From assembly GCF_028640845.1 (NCBI RefSeq), contig NC_080539.1, forward strand, positions 107,286,554 to 107,350,553: DNA of 64,000 nt, read 5' to 3'. A model generated the notes under the pieces. The model was not told where the DNA came from. It did not search any database and saw nothing but the letters and a program-made list of their open reading frames with translations. Position 1 is the first letter of the stretch. Every line of letters begins with the position of its first letter. The position numbers were made by a program, and so were the translations under genes. This DNA comes from Ahaetulla prasina. Taxonomy: Eukaryota; Chordata; Lepidosauria; Squamata; Colubridae. Below are positions 1 through 10,263 of the stretch, in pieces.

Positions 1-345
1 AATAGAGGGCTTGATTCTACAGTAGGTGATCTTCATTATTAAGGCTACTTGTATCTGCCAGGAACACAGCATGTCTATCCAATGCTTTTGACTCTTCTGA
101 TGTTAGTCTGTGGGTGATGATTGAATTTCCAGAGAAAGATTTACTGCTGGCCCTGGGCCATCCTGAAAACAAAGGCATTTTAAGATACTTCACCCAACAG
201 TATTTTTTACATACATAAAAATTAAAAGCACAACATTACAAATTAATGACTTTAAAACGAATTTAAAAAATTATTTTAAAGTGTAGGCAAACCTCATAAT
301 AGCATAGAAAGACATTTGAAGAGCAGCAGAAAGGTCAGGAAATGT

Positions 346-2165
346 AAATTGAATTGAATTGAATACTTTATTTAGCTAAGTTTGATTAGACACACAAGAA
401 ATTTGTCTCCAGTGCAGAAGCTCTAGGTCAGTGATGGCTAATCTTTTTGCCATTGCGTGCCAGGAGCGGGGGGGGGGGGGTTTGCGTGCATGCGTGCCCA
501 CACCCATAATTCTATGCATCTCACGCCCATGCGCATGACCCCCCCCCAGCACGCAATGGCACAGTTTTCTCTTTCCACAGCCTCCAGAGCCTTTCTAGGA
601 GTTTGGGGAGGGCAAAAATGACCTTCCCAACCCCCCCCCCCCGAAACTCTCCGGAGGCCAGATATAGCCTATTTCCCAACTTCCAGTGGGCCCAAAAGGC
701 CTGAAAATCAGCTAGCTGGCATGCACATGTGCCCGGAGCTGAGCTCGCATGCCCACCAATATAGGTGGGCATGCGAGGTTCACCATCAGTTCACCATCAT
801 GGCTCTAGGTGTACATGCATAGCAATAGAATAATCATAATAATAATATCAATAAGAGTGGGGAGTAAAGAAGATAAGAATAAATAATGAAACTACAGCCA
901 TACTACATGGGTAAATACACATAGACATCAGGCAGCACTGTGAGAATTAGGTGTTCAGCACAGTGATAGCACAAGGGAAAGAAACTGTCTCTATGTCTGG
1001 TTCTTTTGGCCTGCAGTGCCCTATACTGCCATCCCAAGGGAGGAGTTGAAACAGTTTATGTCCAAGATGTGAGGGGTTCTGTAGATATCTTCTCAGCCCT
1101 CTTTCTGATCCATATAATATACAGGTCTTTTATGGAAGGTAGGTAGATTGCAATTGTTCTTCCTGCAGTCTTAAACTATCCATTAACCAGACAGTTGCAG
1201 AAGTATAAACGACAGACTCTGTAAAACTTTATCAACAGCTCCTGGGGCAGTCTGAATTTCCATAATATTTTTTTGTTATGCCTTTTTAATGATGGTTTTA
1301 ATGTTAGATGTCCATTTCAACTCCCAGGAGATTATAGAACTCAAAAACCTGAAGGACTCTATTGCTGACACTGTGCTTTTAAGTATAGTAAAAAGTGGTA
1401 TAATAAAAGATCTCCTCCTAAAATCCACTCCTATCTCTACAGTTTTAAGCATGTTCAGCTCCAGATTGTTCCAACTGCACCACAGGGGTAGTTGTTCAAC
1501 TTCCTGTCTATACGCAGACTCACTGGCTCAAATGATACGAGTGACCATTTATGTCATCTGCAAACTTTAGAACTTTAACAGTGATCTCTAGAGATGCAGA
1601 AGAGCAATAGAGAGAGCACACAGCCGTGAGGGGCACTTTTTCTAATTGCCTGGGTACTAGCTTCAGTTGTTGTTTTCCATCTGTCAGAAAGTTGATAATC
1701 CACCTATAAGTATGAACAGTGAACTGAGTCAGTTTAGAGTGAAGGATTTCTGGAATGATGGTATTGAATGCTGAGCTGAAGTCTACAAAAAGGGTCCATG
1801 CATAGATCCCTGGGCATTCAAGATGTTGCAAGATGTAATGCAATGCCATACTGACAGCATCATCTGTTGACCTATTTAGGCAAACTGGGAAGGATCTAAC
1901 AGTTGATCTGTGATGACTTTCAGGGAGGCCAGCACTAACCTTTCAATGTTCTTCAGAACTGCAGGTGTCAGAGCAAGGGGCCTGTAGTCATTCAGCTCCC
2001 TGATGGAGGATTTCTTATACTTATTTCTTAAGATGATGGTAGTCATGATTTGAAGCAAGAAGGGACATAACACATCTCCAGTGATTTATTAAAAGATGTG
2101 GGCCAGTTGTTCAGCACAGGGTTTCAAAAACGAAGGAGTTACTCCAACTGGTGCTGTTCCGATCT
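346..2165 (-). mobile_element. 5'-truncated LINE (CR1-L3/L2-group, same family as the copy at 23690), split by a hAT MITE
   Basis: The minus strand carries reverse-transcriptase fragments, including LFVDFSSAFNTIIPEIL at about 1735-1800 and a following WIINFLTDGKQQLKLV segment. Frames are broken, so this is a dead copy. The 3' end reads ACAAATTTCTTGTGTGTCTA, then an AATAAA-like string, and ends in a degenerate (TTCAA)n pentamer at 346-364. Its 3' half parallels the plus-strand copy at 23690-25750 base for base in many places. A 374-bp hAT MITE (429-802) interrupts it. The 5' border near 2165 is where similarity to the other copy fades. Clade naming is from recognition only. Confidence 0.8.
429..802. 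mobile_element. hAT-type MITE inside the LINE, perfect 8-bp TSD
   Basis: The element starts CAGTGATGGCTAATCTTTTT and ends in an imperfect inverted copy, GAGGTTCACCATCA, followed by a short partial repeat of the same motif. It is flanked by identical 8-bp repeats CTCTAGGT at 421-428 and 803-810. Eight-base duplications and a CAG start are hallmarks of hAT transposition. The interior holds runs of G and C and no coding capacity, so it is non-autonomous. Confidence 0.8.
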
Positions 2166-3089
2166 TATGTCTATGAAATAGATAAAATGGCAAAATGGCA
2201 AAAGCTAATCCTGGTTCAAAGCTATTAAAGGTGTTAACATTTTCAAAGGAATTGGGGCAACGAAATGAAGTTGGGACTTCATACTGCTAACACATTAACA
2301 GAGTGTCCTGTCAGATCCAGTCTTGGCTACTTGTCTTGAAGCCCTAGATAATTATTAGATTGTCAAAATAAATTTATTGAAGTATTTCCATCCACTATGC
2401 TTCAGGTAACATGTCAGTCTAAAGCTAATTTTTATCTGCAGCGGCCTCTCAAGTCAGTGATGTATTGAGAAACGTCCATAGATCATATTCTTGGTTTTTA
2501 AAGGAAAAGTAATCCCTCCATAACACAATTTAAATATTCTTCTGGGTCTTGAGTTGTGATTGAGTAGATTCAATTTTACCTGCCTACTATTGTTCCATAA
2601 TGATGATTTCCTAAACTTTCTTGATTTTTGATGAAAAAGAGAGAAAGCTTGACATCATCTCACATTGGTGAGATTTCACACCCAATCCCTGGATAAGCTC
2701 TGTCAGTTTTATGTAAATGTGAAACAGCAGGAGGGAGAGAGTAGATTCCTTTGGGATGTCTTGAAGTACTGTGGGGTTGAGCAGTTCTTTTTGTAAGTGA
2801 AAGCCAGGAGCTGAACTGCTCTTTAAAAGAGAAATATTTGTTGTAAAGGTCAGTGAGTTTTAAGAATCTGAGCTTTAGAGTATCAAAGAGTTCTCATGTG
2901 CTACAGTTCCCACATCAGCAGTTCTCACTTCAGCCAGACATCTTTTCTATTACCTATCCATCACCTTCCATTGCTCTGTCTTCTTTTTGAGATGGGGTGT
3001 TAAAAAATACTCTGCTCCTGTGACACCTCCCTGCAGACCTATCCACCAAATATAATGAAAATATTTCTACATATTCCACTCTCATTCTT

Positions 3090-3455
3090 GGAATGGGACA
3101 ACTTGCCGCAGCCAATTTGCCATGGCCAACTTGCCACGATCAACTCACCACTGCCAATTCTCCACGGCCAACTCGTCACGGCCCACTTCAGTGGGACAAC
3201 TCAATATGTATCAATTTATGTACACTGAGAGCATATGCACCAAGACAAATTCCTTGTGTGTCCAATCACACTTGGCCAATAAAAAATTCTATTCTATTCT
3301 ATTCTATATGGCCAACTCACCGTGGGACACCTCGCTGCAGGACAATTCAACAATTCAATTTCATTATTTAAAATAATTAAATATTTTAATTTTTGTCATT
3401 CACATTTCATTTTGTCCCTCCTTTGGCATCCTTTCTTTAATGATTCTATTTTCCA
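3090..3455 (+). mobile_element. Unclassified repeat with ~15-bp GGCCAAC subrepeats (copy A), carrying a LINE tail insertion
   Basis: The copy starts GGAATGGGACAACTTGCC and runs through about six imperfect repeats of a ~15-bp unit (TTGCCACGGCCAAC-like). An inserted LINE 3' fragment (3214-3308) follows, then a unique middle ending near TTTAATGATTCTATT. The same unique middle, and the same GGAATGGGACAACTTGCC start, occur on the opposite strand at 31897-32205, so the two are copies of one dispersed family. Copy A lacks the far end seen in copy B. No coding capacity; superfamily unknown. Confidence 0.65.
3214..3308 (+). mobile_element. Short LINE 3' tail with (TTCTA)n, nested in the GGCCAAC element
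   Basis: About 95 bp match the last bases of the LINE family at 23690-25750: TGTACACTGAGAGCATATGC, then CCAATCACACTTGGCCAATA, then A-rich sequence and a short run of TTCTA units. It interrupts the GGCCAAC element, so it inserted later. A severely 5'-truncated insertion. Confidence 0.8.
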
Positions 3456-4559
3456 TTCCACTGAAAGGAACAACTAATTAAATTGAATGATTTAATTGAT
3501 ATACTGTTAGTCTGAAAAAATTTGCTAGGGCATGTCAGTGAATTATTAGTACTTGTAAAAGTAACTTACGTTATGCAAGCTTAATGATCACCATATTATT
3601 GTGTAGTGGTGATCATTTCAGTGTCTTTTTCACATAAACAGTTGGCTGATTTTCTCCATGATGATCTATCCATAACCTGTTCTTTCAAGTCTTCCAATTG
3701 GGCACTCATTGCTGCTGGAACTGAATCCATCCATCTTGCTGCTGGTCATCATCTTCTCTTTCCTTCTACCTTTCCCAGGATTAGAGCCTTTTGCAGACAG
3801 CTGGGTCATTGCATAATGTAACCAAAATAGTGCCTCAAGTGAGAACTCCTAGATTCCTATGCACAAGCTGGACAACAAATTGGATTAAACTGCAAATATA
3901 AACCTTTATGACAACAGAATAAATAAATTATGCATGTGTGTATGTGTGTACACATTAAGTAACGCTATTAACGGTTTGTTATTTTTAAATTATGTGTGCA
4001 GAACTGGCAAATTTTAATGCAGTTGACTTAAAATGTTATTTGCTTGAGCCAGTTTAATGGGAGATACAATAAACAAAGCGTGCCACAGCTTTGGACACAA
4101 AGATAAATAGATTCACCTCAGGGCATTGAACTTGTTTTCTTTATTTTAGCTCAAGTTGTCTTGGGAGAGTTTATCCATGTTTGAAGTACATCTAAATACA
4201 CTCAAAGGACGTGATTAATCTGTTAATTTTGGGAAAAACTACTGTGGGAAAATATGCTTCTTCTTCATGAAAGACAGTGGAACTCAGTGGAATGTTGATG
4301 ATTAATGCTTTAAAAAACATTTTTTTTTTAGATTTAGAAAATGTTTCTGGTGTTCACTTAACGTTGACATGTTTTTTTAAAAGTAAAGAACAATCTTAGT
4401 ATGTTACTTGTAAGCCCATGTCTTTTCCATTGTTTCCTTCTGGAATGTTTTTTATGATTTATAGCCCTACTAAGGTGTGGCTTTGTTACTGAGATTTGGG
4501 ATCCTTGTCTATAGTGGAGCCTGTTCAATATATTAAATGTTTCTGTAACTCAGATATTA

Positions 4560-5188
4560 ATTTATTTTATTTTCACTTTATAAAGTGAAAACCACTCACG
4601 CCGTAATCACGAAATCTCCAGAACCCATGAAGCCTACAAACTTGAAATTTGCCATGTATGTTCCTCTTGGCCTCTAGGTGCTCACTAAGAAAGGATTTTT
4701 CAAAATGACCATCAGAGCATTATTATTTCCTATATTATTATTAACACGCTCTGATATTAAGGATGCTAATGTTCTACTCCCCTTCCCCACCTGAAAAGAA
4801 ATCTGTCCAAAGGCAAAACACAAGCAGAGGAGTTTCACTTTCAGTTTTACTTTCACAGCAGCAAGCAGCTTTACTACAGAACAGTTGAGCTAAGTCACGC
4901 CTATCCTCCTTCCTGTCTCCTTGGTCACACAGCAAATACTGTTTGAGTTTCCAAACACCCCTCAACTCTCTCGCACACTGACAAGATGCTTGCCAGATGA
5001 ATATCGATGGATGCTGCAGGCTGGGACATTATAGTCCCCCTCCCTCTCTATTCCAACTGCCAATTGCATCATATTAACACACACTGATGCTGTGGAGTTA
5101 CACATTCTATATTAAGTTTCAGGCTGTAAGTGTCAATTTATCAAGCCTGAGCATATAGTTTTGTAGCAAAGCACGGGCATCCAGCTAG
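4560..5188 (+). mobile_element. Helitron-like non-autonomous element (probable)
   Basis: The left part contains a 22-bp perfect palindrome centred on TTTATAAA (4570-4591), followed by AACCACTCACGCCGTAATCA and a stretch I associate with vertebrate Helitrons. The right end is GCACGGGCATCCAGCTAG followed by T, which fits the CTRR-T 3' terminus of Helitrons. There are no terminal inverted repeats and no target duplication, also as expected. The exact 5' border is uncertain and no Rep/helicase coding sequence is present. Confidence 0.5.
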
Positions 5189-5331
5189 TGGTTTTAATAT
5201 TGTTTCATATTTGATATGCTTTTATGTGTTTTAGATTGCATTTGGTGCATTATTTTTGATTGTGTTTTAAAAAGTGCTGTAAGCCACAGAGTCTTATGCT
5301 TGAGATTGGCAGCTTCAAGTTGAAGATGTCA

Positions 5332-5387
5332 ATACATACATACATACATACATACATACATACATACATACATACATACATACATAC
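5332..5387 (+). repeat. (TACA)n microsatellite
   Basis: About 14 uninterrupted TACA/CATA tetramers. The hAT element starting at 5388 is inserted at its right edge. Any reading frame across it is an artefact of the repeat. Confidence 0.95.
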
Positions 5388-6136
5388 CACGAGTGAAATG
5401 CTCCCGGTTCGGACTGGCTCACCCAATCTAGTAGTGATGGCGGCGGGTGGTTCGCAGAACTGGTAGCAAAAATCCCTGGCTCCGCCCCCTGCCTCTGCTG
5501 AGTCGCACCATCATCAGAGGGTTTTTTTTTTACTTTTAAAAGCAGTTTTTCTTCAGCCGAAAACATGCCTTTAAAAGTAAAAAAAAAAAAGCCTTTGAGG
5601 ATCCCGCGGCTCAGCTGAGATCGTCAGAACCCTTTAAAAGTTTTTTTTAACAACCTTTTCTGCTGAAGAGGTTGTAAAAAAAAGGGTTTTAAAAGGCTCC
5701 TCTGGCAATCCCAGGTGAGTTCCTCATCAGCAGAACCTTAAAAAAACATGTTTTCTACAAGCTTTTCAGCCGAAGAGCTTGTAGAAAACCTCCTTTTAAG
5801 AGATTCTGGGCTGCGATGAAGCACTTACCTTATACTGCTCCTTTCCGGCTGGGAAAGCCATGCTTTACATCAGTTGCATCAGCTAGCAATTGAAGCTGCT
5901 TGCCTGAAATCCATTTCAGTCAGCAACTCAATTTGCCTGCTTTGCTGGCTGAGGACCTCTGGGAATTGAAGTCCACAAACCTTAAAGTTACTAAGGTTGG
6001 AGATCCCTGATCTAAAAAATATAAATAAAATAAAATAATAAAATATTTGTGCAGCTTTCTGAGATTTGGTGTGTTTCTGTAGTGTTTCACTTTAACTACA
6101 CAAACACACAAAATCTCACAAAGCTGTATGTGGCAT

Positions 6137-6176
<40 letters not shown>

Positions 6177-6379
6177 TCAGTTGTGTTGTGTTGTGTGTGT
6201 GTGTGTAAAGTGTGAAAGTTGGTTTTTGGTACCTCTTATTGTTTTGTATACTTTGTTTATTATTTTTATTATTTATTGTTATTGGCCACGCCCACCCAGT
6301 CATCTGACCACCAAGCCACGCCCACCAATTAAGCCATGCCCACAGAACTGGTAGGGAAAATTTTTAGATTTCACCCCTG
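5388..6379. mobile_element. Long composite hAT element with inner MITE and (GT)n tract
   Basis: Starts CACGAGTGAAATG and ends GATTTCACCCCTG, an imperfect terminal inverted repeat of the CAGNGGTGAAAT type seen in shorter elements of this window. Flanks are ATACATAC (5380-5387) and ATATATAC (6380-6387), one mismatch in eight; the left one sits in a TACA microsatellite, so this duplication is weaker evidence than elsewhere. Inside are CCACGCCCACC-type subterminal repeats, a second MITE-like end at about 5930-6012 (GTTGGAGATCCCTG) and a (GT)n tract at 6137-6205. No transposase frame is visible. Confidence 0.55.
6137..6205 (+). repeat. (GT)n microsatellite
   Basis: A run of about 18 GT dinucleotides, a short break and a second shorter GT run. 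It lies inside the composite hAT element. Confidence 0.95.
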
Positions 6380-6637
6380 ATATATACATACTATTCCCAT
6401 GTGTCTCCAATTAAAGTAGTAAGGAGGAATGGCTGCTTATCTTTTGAGCTTGGATAAGGTAGGCCGATGGTGCCATCTGTTGAGGCTGAAAAAAATGCTT
6501 AACGGCTCTCAGGAGGCAACACTCACCTCTGTGGTTTGGCATGAACCCATTGGGTTCATTGGGTTCCTTGTAGACTGATGTCATTCTGGGCTTGTTCCAC
6601 AGGTTTAAATATTTATTTTGGTGTGTTTGTTTTCTAG

Positions 6638-6837
6638 CCGGAGGTCTGGCCAATATACAATGAATCATGATAACTCTAAGAAGCCTTCAGGGAAGCTCCC
6701 TTGCGAGCATTCAGGATCTCAAGATTCACTTGATGAATTATCCATGGATGACTACTGGAAAGAACTTGAAAATATCCATGAAACAAGAAGTGGCAATCAT
6801 GAAGAACGTGACCTGGTTGTGGTGAAAGAACCTGATG
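6638..6837 (+). CDS. ARHGAP18: ARHGAP18 exon 2 (first exon in window)
   Basis: Encodes residues 1-66 of the visible protein plus the first base of codon 67. It starts RRSGQYTMNHD and contains the acidic, family-typical SLDELSMDDYWKELENI, ending VVVVKEPD-like as VVVKEPD. The acceptor is TTTTCTAG at 6637. The first base completes a split codon, so an upstream exon must exist. The donor is GTAATT at 6838, a weak match to consensus. A ribosomal start inside this exon is possible at 6660 (ATG) but would lose the conserved upstream residues. Confidence 0.93.
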
Positions 6838-9800
6838 GTAATTACATTTAAACTCTATGAAACTATTCCATAGATTGTGAAGGTTTAATTTTGCACTATT
6901 TGGTTTCTGCTTCTAGTCTAGACTTGTATAGTACAGATTTAAGATTGGCGGATGTTTCTAAATCTGTCACCTAGTAACGGTTCACTGTGAAAAACATGGA
7001 TGTGTTACTATAGATTACTAAGGATTGTAGGGAAAGATACTTCCGTAAATAACATACAATTTATGTGTGGAATTTATGGCGACAACATGTGCAGATGGAT
7101 TTAAAAAAGGATTACGAACAGTTATTTATTAGTTATAAGACTGAAAACCAGAACAGACATTGGAGTGGATTTTAATTCTGGGCATTTGGTTGACCACTTC
7201 TGGAAGCAAGATGCTGTACATCATAAACCTTTAATTATACCCAATAGGTTGCTTCCTTATGTTTCCCATTGATGTTGAAGTGAGTATGAGAGGTTCTGAT
7301 TTTTGGGATGCTTGCTAGCTATGTAATCATCTCCAGTCAGAATGTGCACATTCATCATATAAAAAGTAATAGGACTGGAGAAGCTAATGGAATAAAATAC
7401 AAGTCATCTGTGCATATGGGTTACAAAGCCTATATTAAACCAGGTTCATCTTTACTTTTGGCAATTAGCTCCTCATTAACTATTTTATTTTTCTGTCATC
7501 GTAGCTTCTGGGGAGGATAGTATTGTAGCAATTTGAAATGTGCTTTGGAACCAACCACAACTAATTATTGGGTGTGTGCTCAATTTTACCACAATATAGA
7601 CTTCATTGTGAGTAGCCATTGATGATCAAACATTGATCAGCTTTAAAAATGTTCCTTTAAAAAAACCAGCAAACCAAAAATATCAACAGTGTCCTAGAAA
7701 TTCAGGAATATTTTTTGACTGTATTTTAAAAATCAATACTATAAAAAATCTATATGCCTGGTTTCTTCATTTATGAAATTGAAATTAATTGAATTCTAAA
7801 CTGCCTGGAATGTAGTATAAAAGATTTCACCATTCCATTGGCTGGTTCACAGTAATGTGATATAGATAATTCATGCTGTGATACTGCTGGCTTTGCTTCC
7901 AGATAATATGCGCAACGTTTATTGCCCATTGATTTATAGTTCAGAAGGAATTTCAGCCATTATTGATACTGGATTAGGGCCAAACCATAGCTGAAGTAGC
8001 AGGAAGTTGTTGTTCCATTTTTATATAGAATGATTGTCTTGTAAAACTAGAACCTGCAGTACAACATCCACTTGTCATGCTTGAGGAATTTTGCTTTTAG
8101 AAATGATCTAGTATTTATTTTTCAACTATTTCTAGTGTCTAAGAAAATTCTCACTTTTAGATAACACCATTTAAAACTTAATAGTGTCACATACTTATAT
8201 GTTAAATGTACAATATTCAGTGTTGGTTTAGTGCTAAAAAAAGAAAGGAAACAATGATATATAATTATATGCCAGATAATACATTTAGCATTGTGATTTC
8301 AGTGCTGATCATATAACTCTTCTTAGACGTGATGACAGTCAATCATGTATTTAATTCTTAGGGTTTTTCACATTGCCAAAAGATATAAAAACTGTAACCT
8401 TGCAATAAAATATTGTACAAATACTAAATTTTTAAATTTGGAAAGATGGGGATTGCTAAAAGAACAATACTAGCAAAATATTTTATGGCAAAGCTAACAA
8501 AATAAAAGCACAAACTGCATTACAAATACTTATTATTTATTATTCTGTTAAAGAATTACATCTAAATAAATTAATATTTTATTGGAATTTTTTCCCAATA
8601 AAATATTAATTGTATTTCTGCTATGGAGGTCTATCCAAACATAATTTAAAAATAACAGAGAAAACTTTTATTGAATGATATCTGACAAACTTAACACTGT
8701 TTATCAAAACTTAGTTCTGTTTTAGATTTGGAGATGGAGAATAATTTAAACTTGAGTTAAAAAATTTTTTTTTAAAAAAATGAACCATTTAATTTTTTTC
8801 ATTTTTCATTTTTCATTTCATTTTTCATAAGGAAAGCTGATATGAATGAATTTTTCATATAGTGTAGCAGAAACACTACTGAGTACAGTACGCTACAAGT
8901 AGTTGTCCGGCAGACTAATGATTTATAGTTTTTCTCAGCAGGACTCCTTCTGTATTCAGGAAAGTATTAAAGTGTTGCCAGCTAGAAACAATAAGGAAAT
9001 TATCCCCTTAAAAATCGCTAAGGAGCAAGTAGAGCATCAACAAAGACAATTGAATGTTGCAGTACAATAGCCCATTTGCAGTAACAGCACTCATTAGCTT
9101 GATAACCTCTGATTAAATTGATTTAACAAAGAATTCCCTTAGAAAAACAAGTTGCTTAGAAAGGATAAAAAGTACAGATAATATATTCTGATGTAACACG
9201 TTCATATTTTTGAAGGAAATCCATGCAACAAAAGTACAAGAGAAAAGAGAAGTGATGGTACAGATATTATAGAGAAGAGAAGTACAGATATTATAGTAGT
9301 TTTGCTATGTATATCTACCTTGTCCTTTCTCATGGAGTTCAGTGGCCATATTCATATGTAATAGCAAAACACGTCTTGCTACATTTAATGTCCCAGGTTT
9401 GGAAGTGTTTATTTCCTCTCAAAGTATTTTAATAGTTTGGGAGAAAACCAGTTTTCTATATCCAGATGTAATAACAAATGTAAGACCGTGCAAAGCAGTA
9501 ACATCTAATCTGACTGCACAGTTATGGAATAAACAGGGAAAAACAAAGCATGCAAATAACTTTGAGATTCAGGACTTCTCAATCATGTAACTTCCATCTA
9601 TGCTTACAATGATTATTGCGGGGAAGATAAAGTATTTGTAGGATAGCAATGAAGAATAACACAAAACAGAAACCAAATGTCTTGATATTTGAATGATCCT
9701 TTTTACAGCTTCATTGCAATCCCTAGGAATACCTTAAAAAAATACCTTTTACCATGTAAATCAGTTAGTTTTATCTAATTTTTGTGCAGAGGTAATGAAA

Positions 9801-10027
9801 TATAGTTCAATTTAGGTCAAGTGTTTTAGCCTCAACATGATAGGTTAGAAATTTTTAAAGCATGTTTGAGTTGAATCACCAGTTGTGACCTCTTTTCTTT
9901 TTTAGTACATGAAAAAGTTTCTACTGTACCATAGAGACTATTTTCATTTTTCTGTTAAAAAATATGGGGTTGAATGTAATACAAACTGCATCGTACATGT
10001 ATGTCTTCCTTCTCTTTATATGAATAG
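6838..10027 (+). other. Intron 2
   Basis: AT-rich, 3190 bp, phase 1. No recognised transposable element. It holds one perfect-arm inverted repeat (8570-8610) and a short TTTTTCATT-type run near 8795-8828. The acceptor is GAATAG at 10022-10027, with a weak polypyrimidine tract. Confidence 0.85.
8570..8610. repeat. Perfect 16-bp inverted repeat, 9-nt loop
   Basis: ATTAATATTTTATTGG at 8570-8585 pairs perfectly with 8595-8610 across a short T-rich loop. AT-rich; could form a cruciform or RNA hairpin. No function is claimed. Confidence 0.9.
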
Positions 10028-10263
10028 AGGGTGAATTAGAAGAAGAGTGGTTAAAAGAAGCAGGTCTGTCCACCCTCTTTGGTGAAGCTGCTGGAGATTC
10101 CCATGAAAGCATGGTGGTTTTGGCTACCTTGACAAGAACTCAGGCTATAGCAGTGCAGAAGCGAGTCGATACTGTCACCCAGACAATGAGGAAGAAAAAC
10201 AAACAGTACCATGTTCCTGATGTGAGAGAGATCTTCAAGCAACAAAATGAATCAATGGTAAAA
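10028..10263 (+). CDS. ARHGAP18: ARHGAP18 exon 3
   Basis: Completes codon 67 (Glu) and encodes residues 68-145. It reads GELEEEWLKEAGLSTLFGEA, then VVLATLTRTQAIAVQKRVDT and KKNKQYHVPDVREIF, matching the ARHGAP18 N-terminal region almost residue for residue. The donor is AAA|GTAAGT at 10264. A second GT (GTAAAA) lies six bases upstream at 10258 and would drop Val-Lys without changing frame; the downstream site is far stronger. Confidence 0.95.

Larger units (their letters stand above)
1..6637 (+). other. Intron 1 of ARHGAP18 (3' part), repeat-rich
   Basis: No coding exon of the host gene is visible here. Most of the stretch is repeats: a minus-strand LINE with a hAT MITE inside it (346-2165), an element with GGCCAAC subrepeats (3090-3455), a Helitron-like element (about 4560-5188), a (TACA)n microsatellite and a long hAT element (5388-6379). 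Between 2166 and 3089 and between 3456 and 4559 I see only AT-rich sequence without a recognised feature. Intronic status is inferred because the first exon in the window begins with a split codon after an acceptor. Confidence 0.75.

Noticed and set aside
3090..3210. CRISPR-like array of short repeats
   Set aside because: Units are imperfect, contiguous and lack spacers; the host is a vertebrate and the structure belongs to a dispersed element.
5260..5566. Open frames with repeated Tyr-Ile-His-Thr or Met-Tyr-Val-Cys
   Set aside because: Direct translation of the (TACA)n microsatellite.
6049..6354. Open frames rich in Cys-Val or Thr-His
   Set aside because: Translation of the (GT)n tract.
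1..6637. Exon 1 and promoter of ARHGAP18
   Set aside because: No frame matching the expected N-terminus and no CpG-island-like promoter region upstream of 6638.
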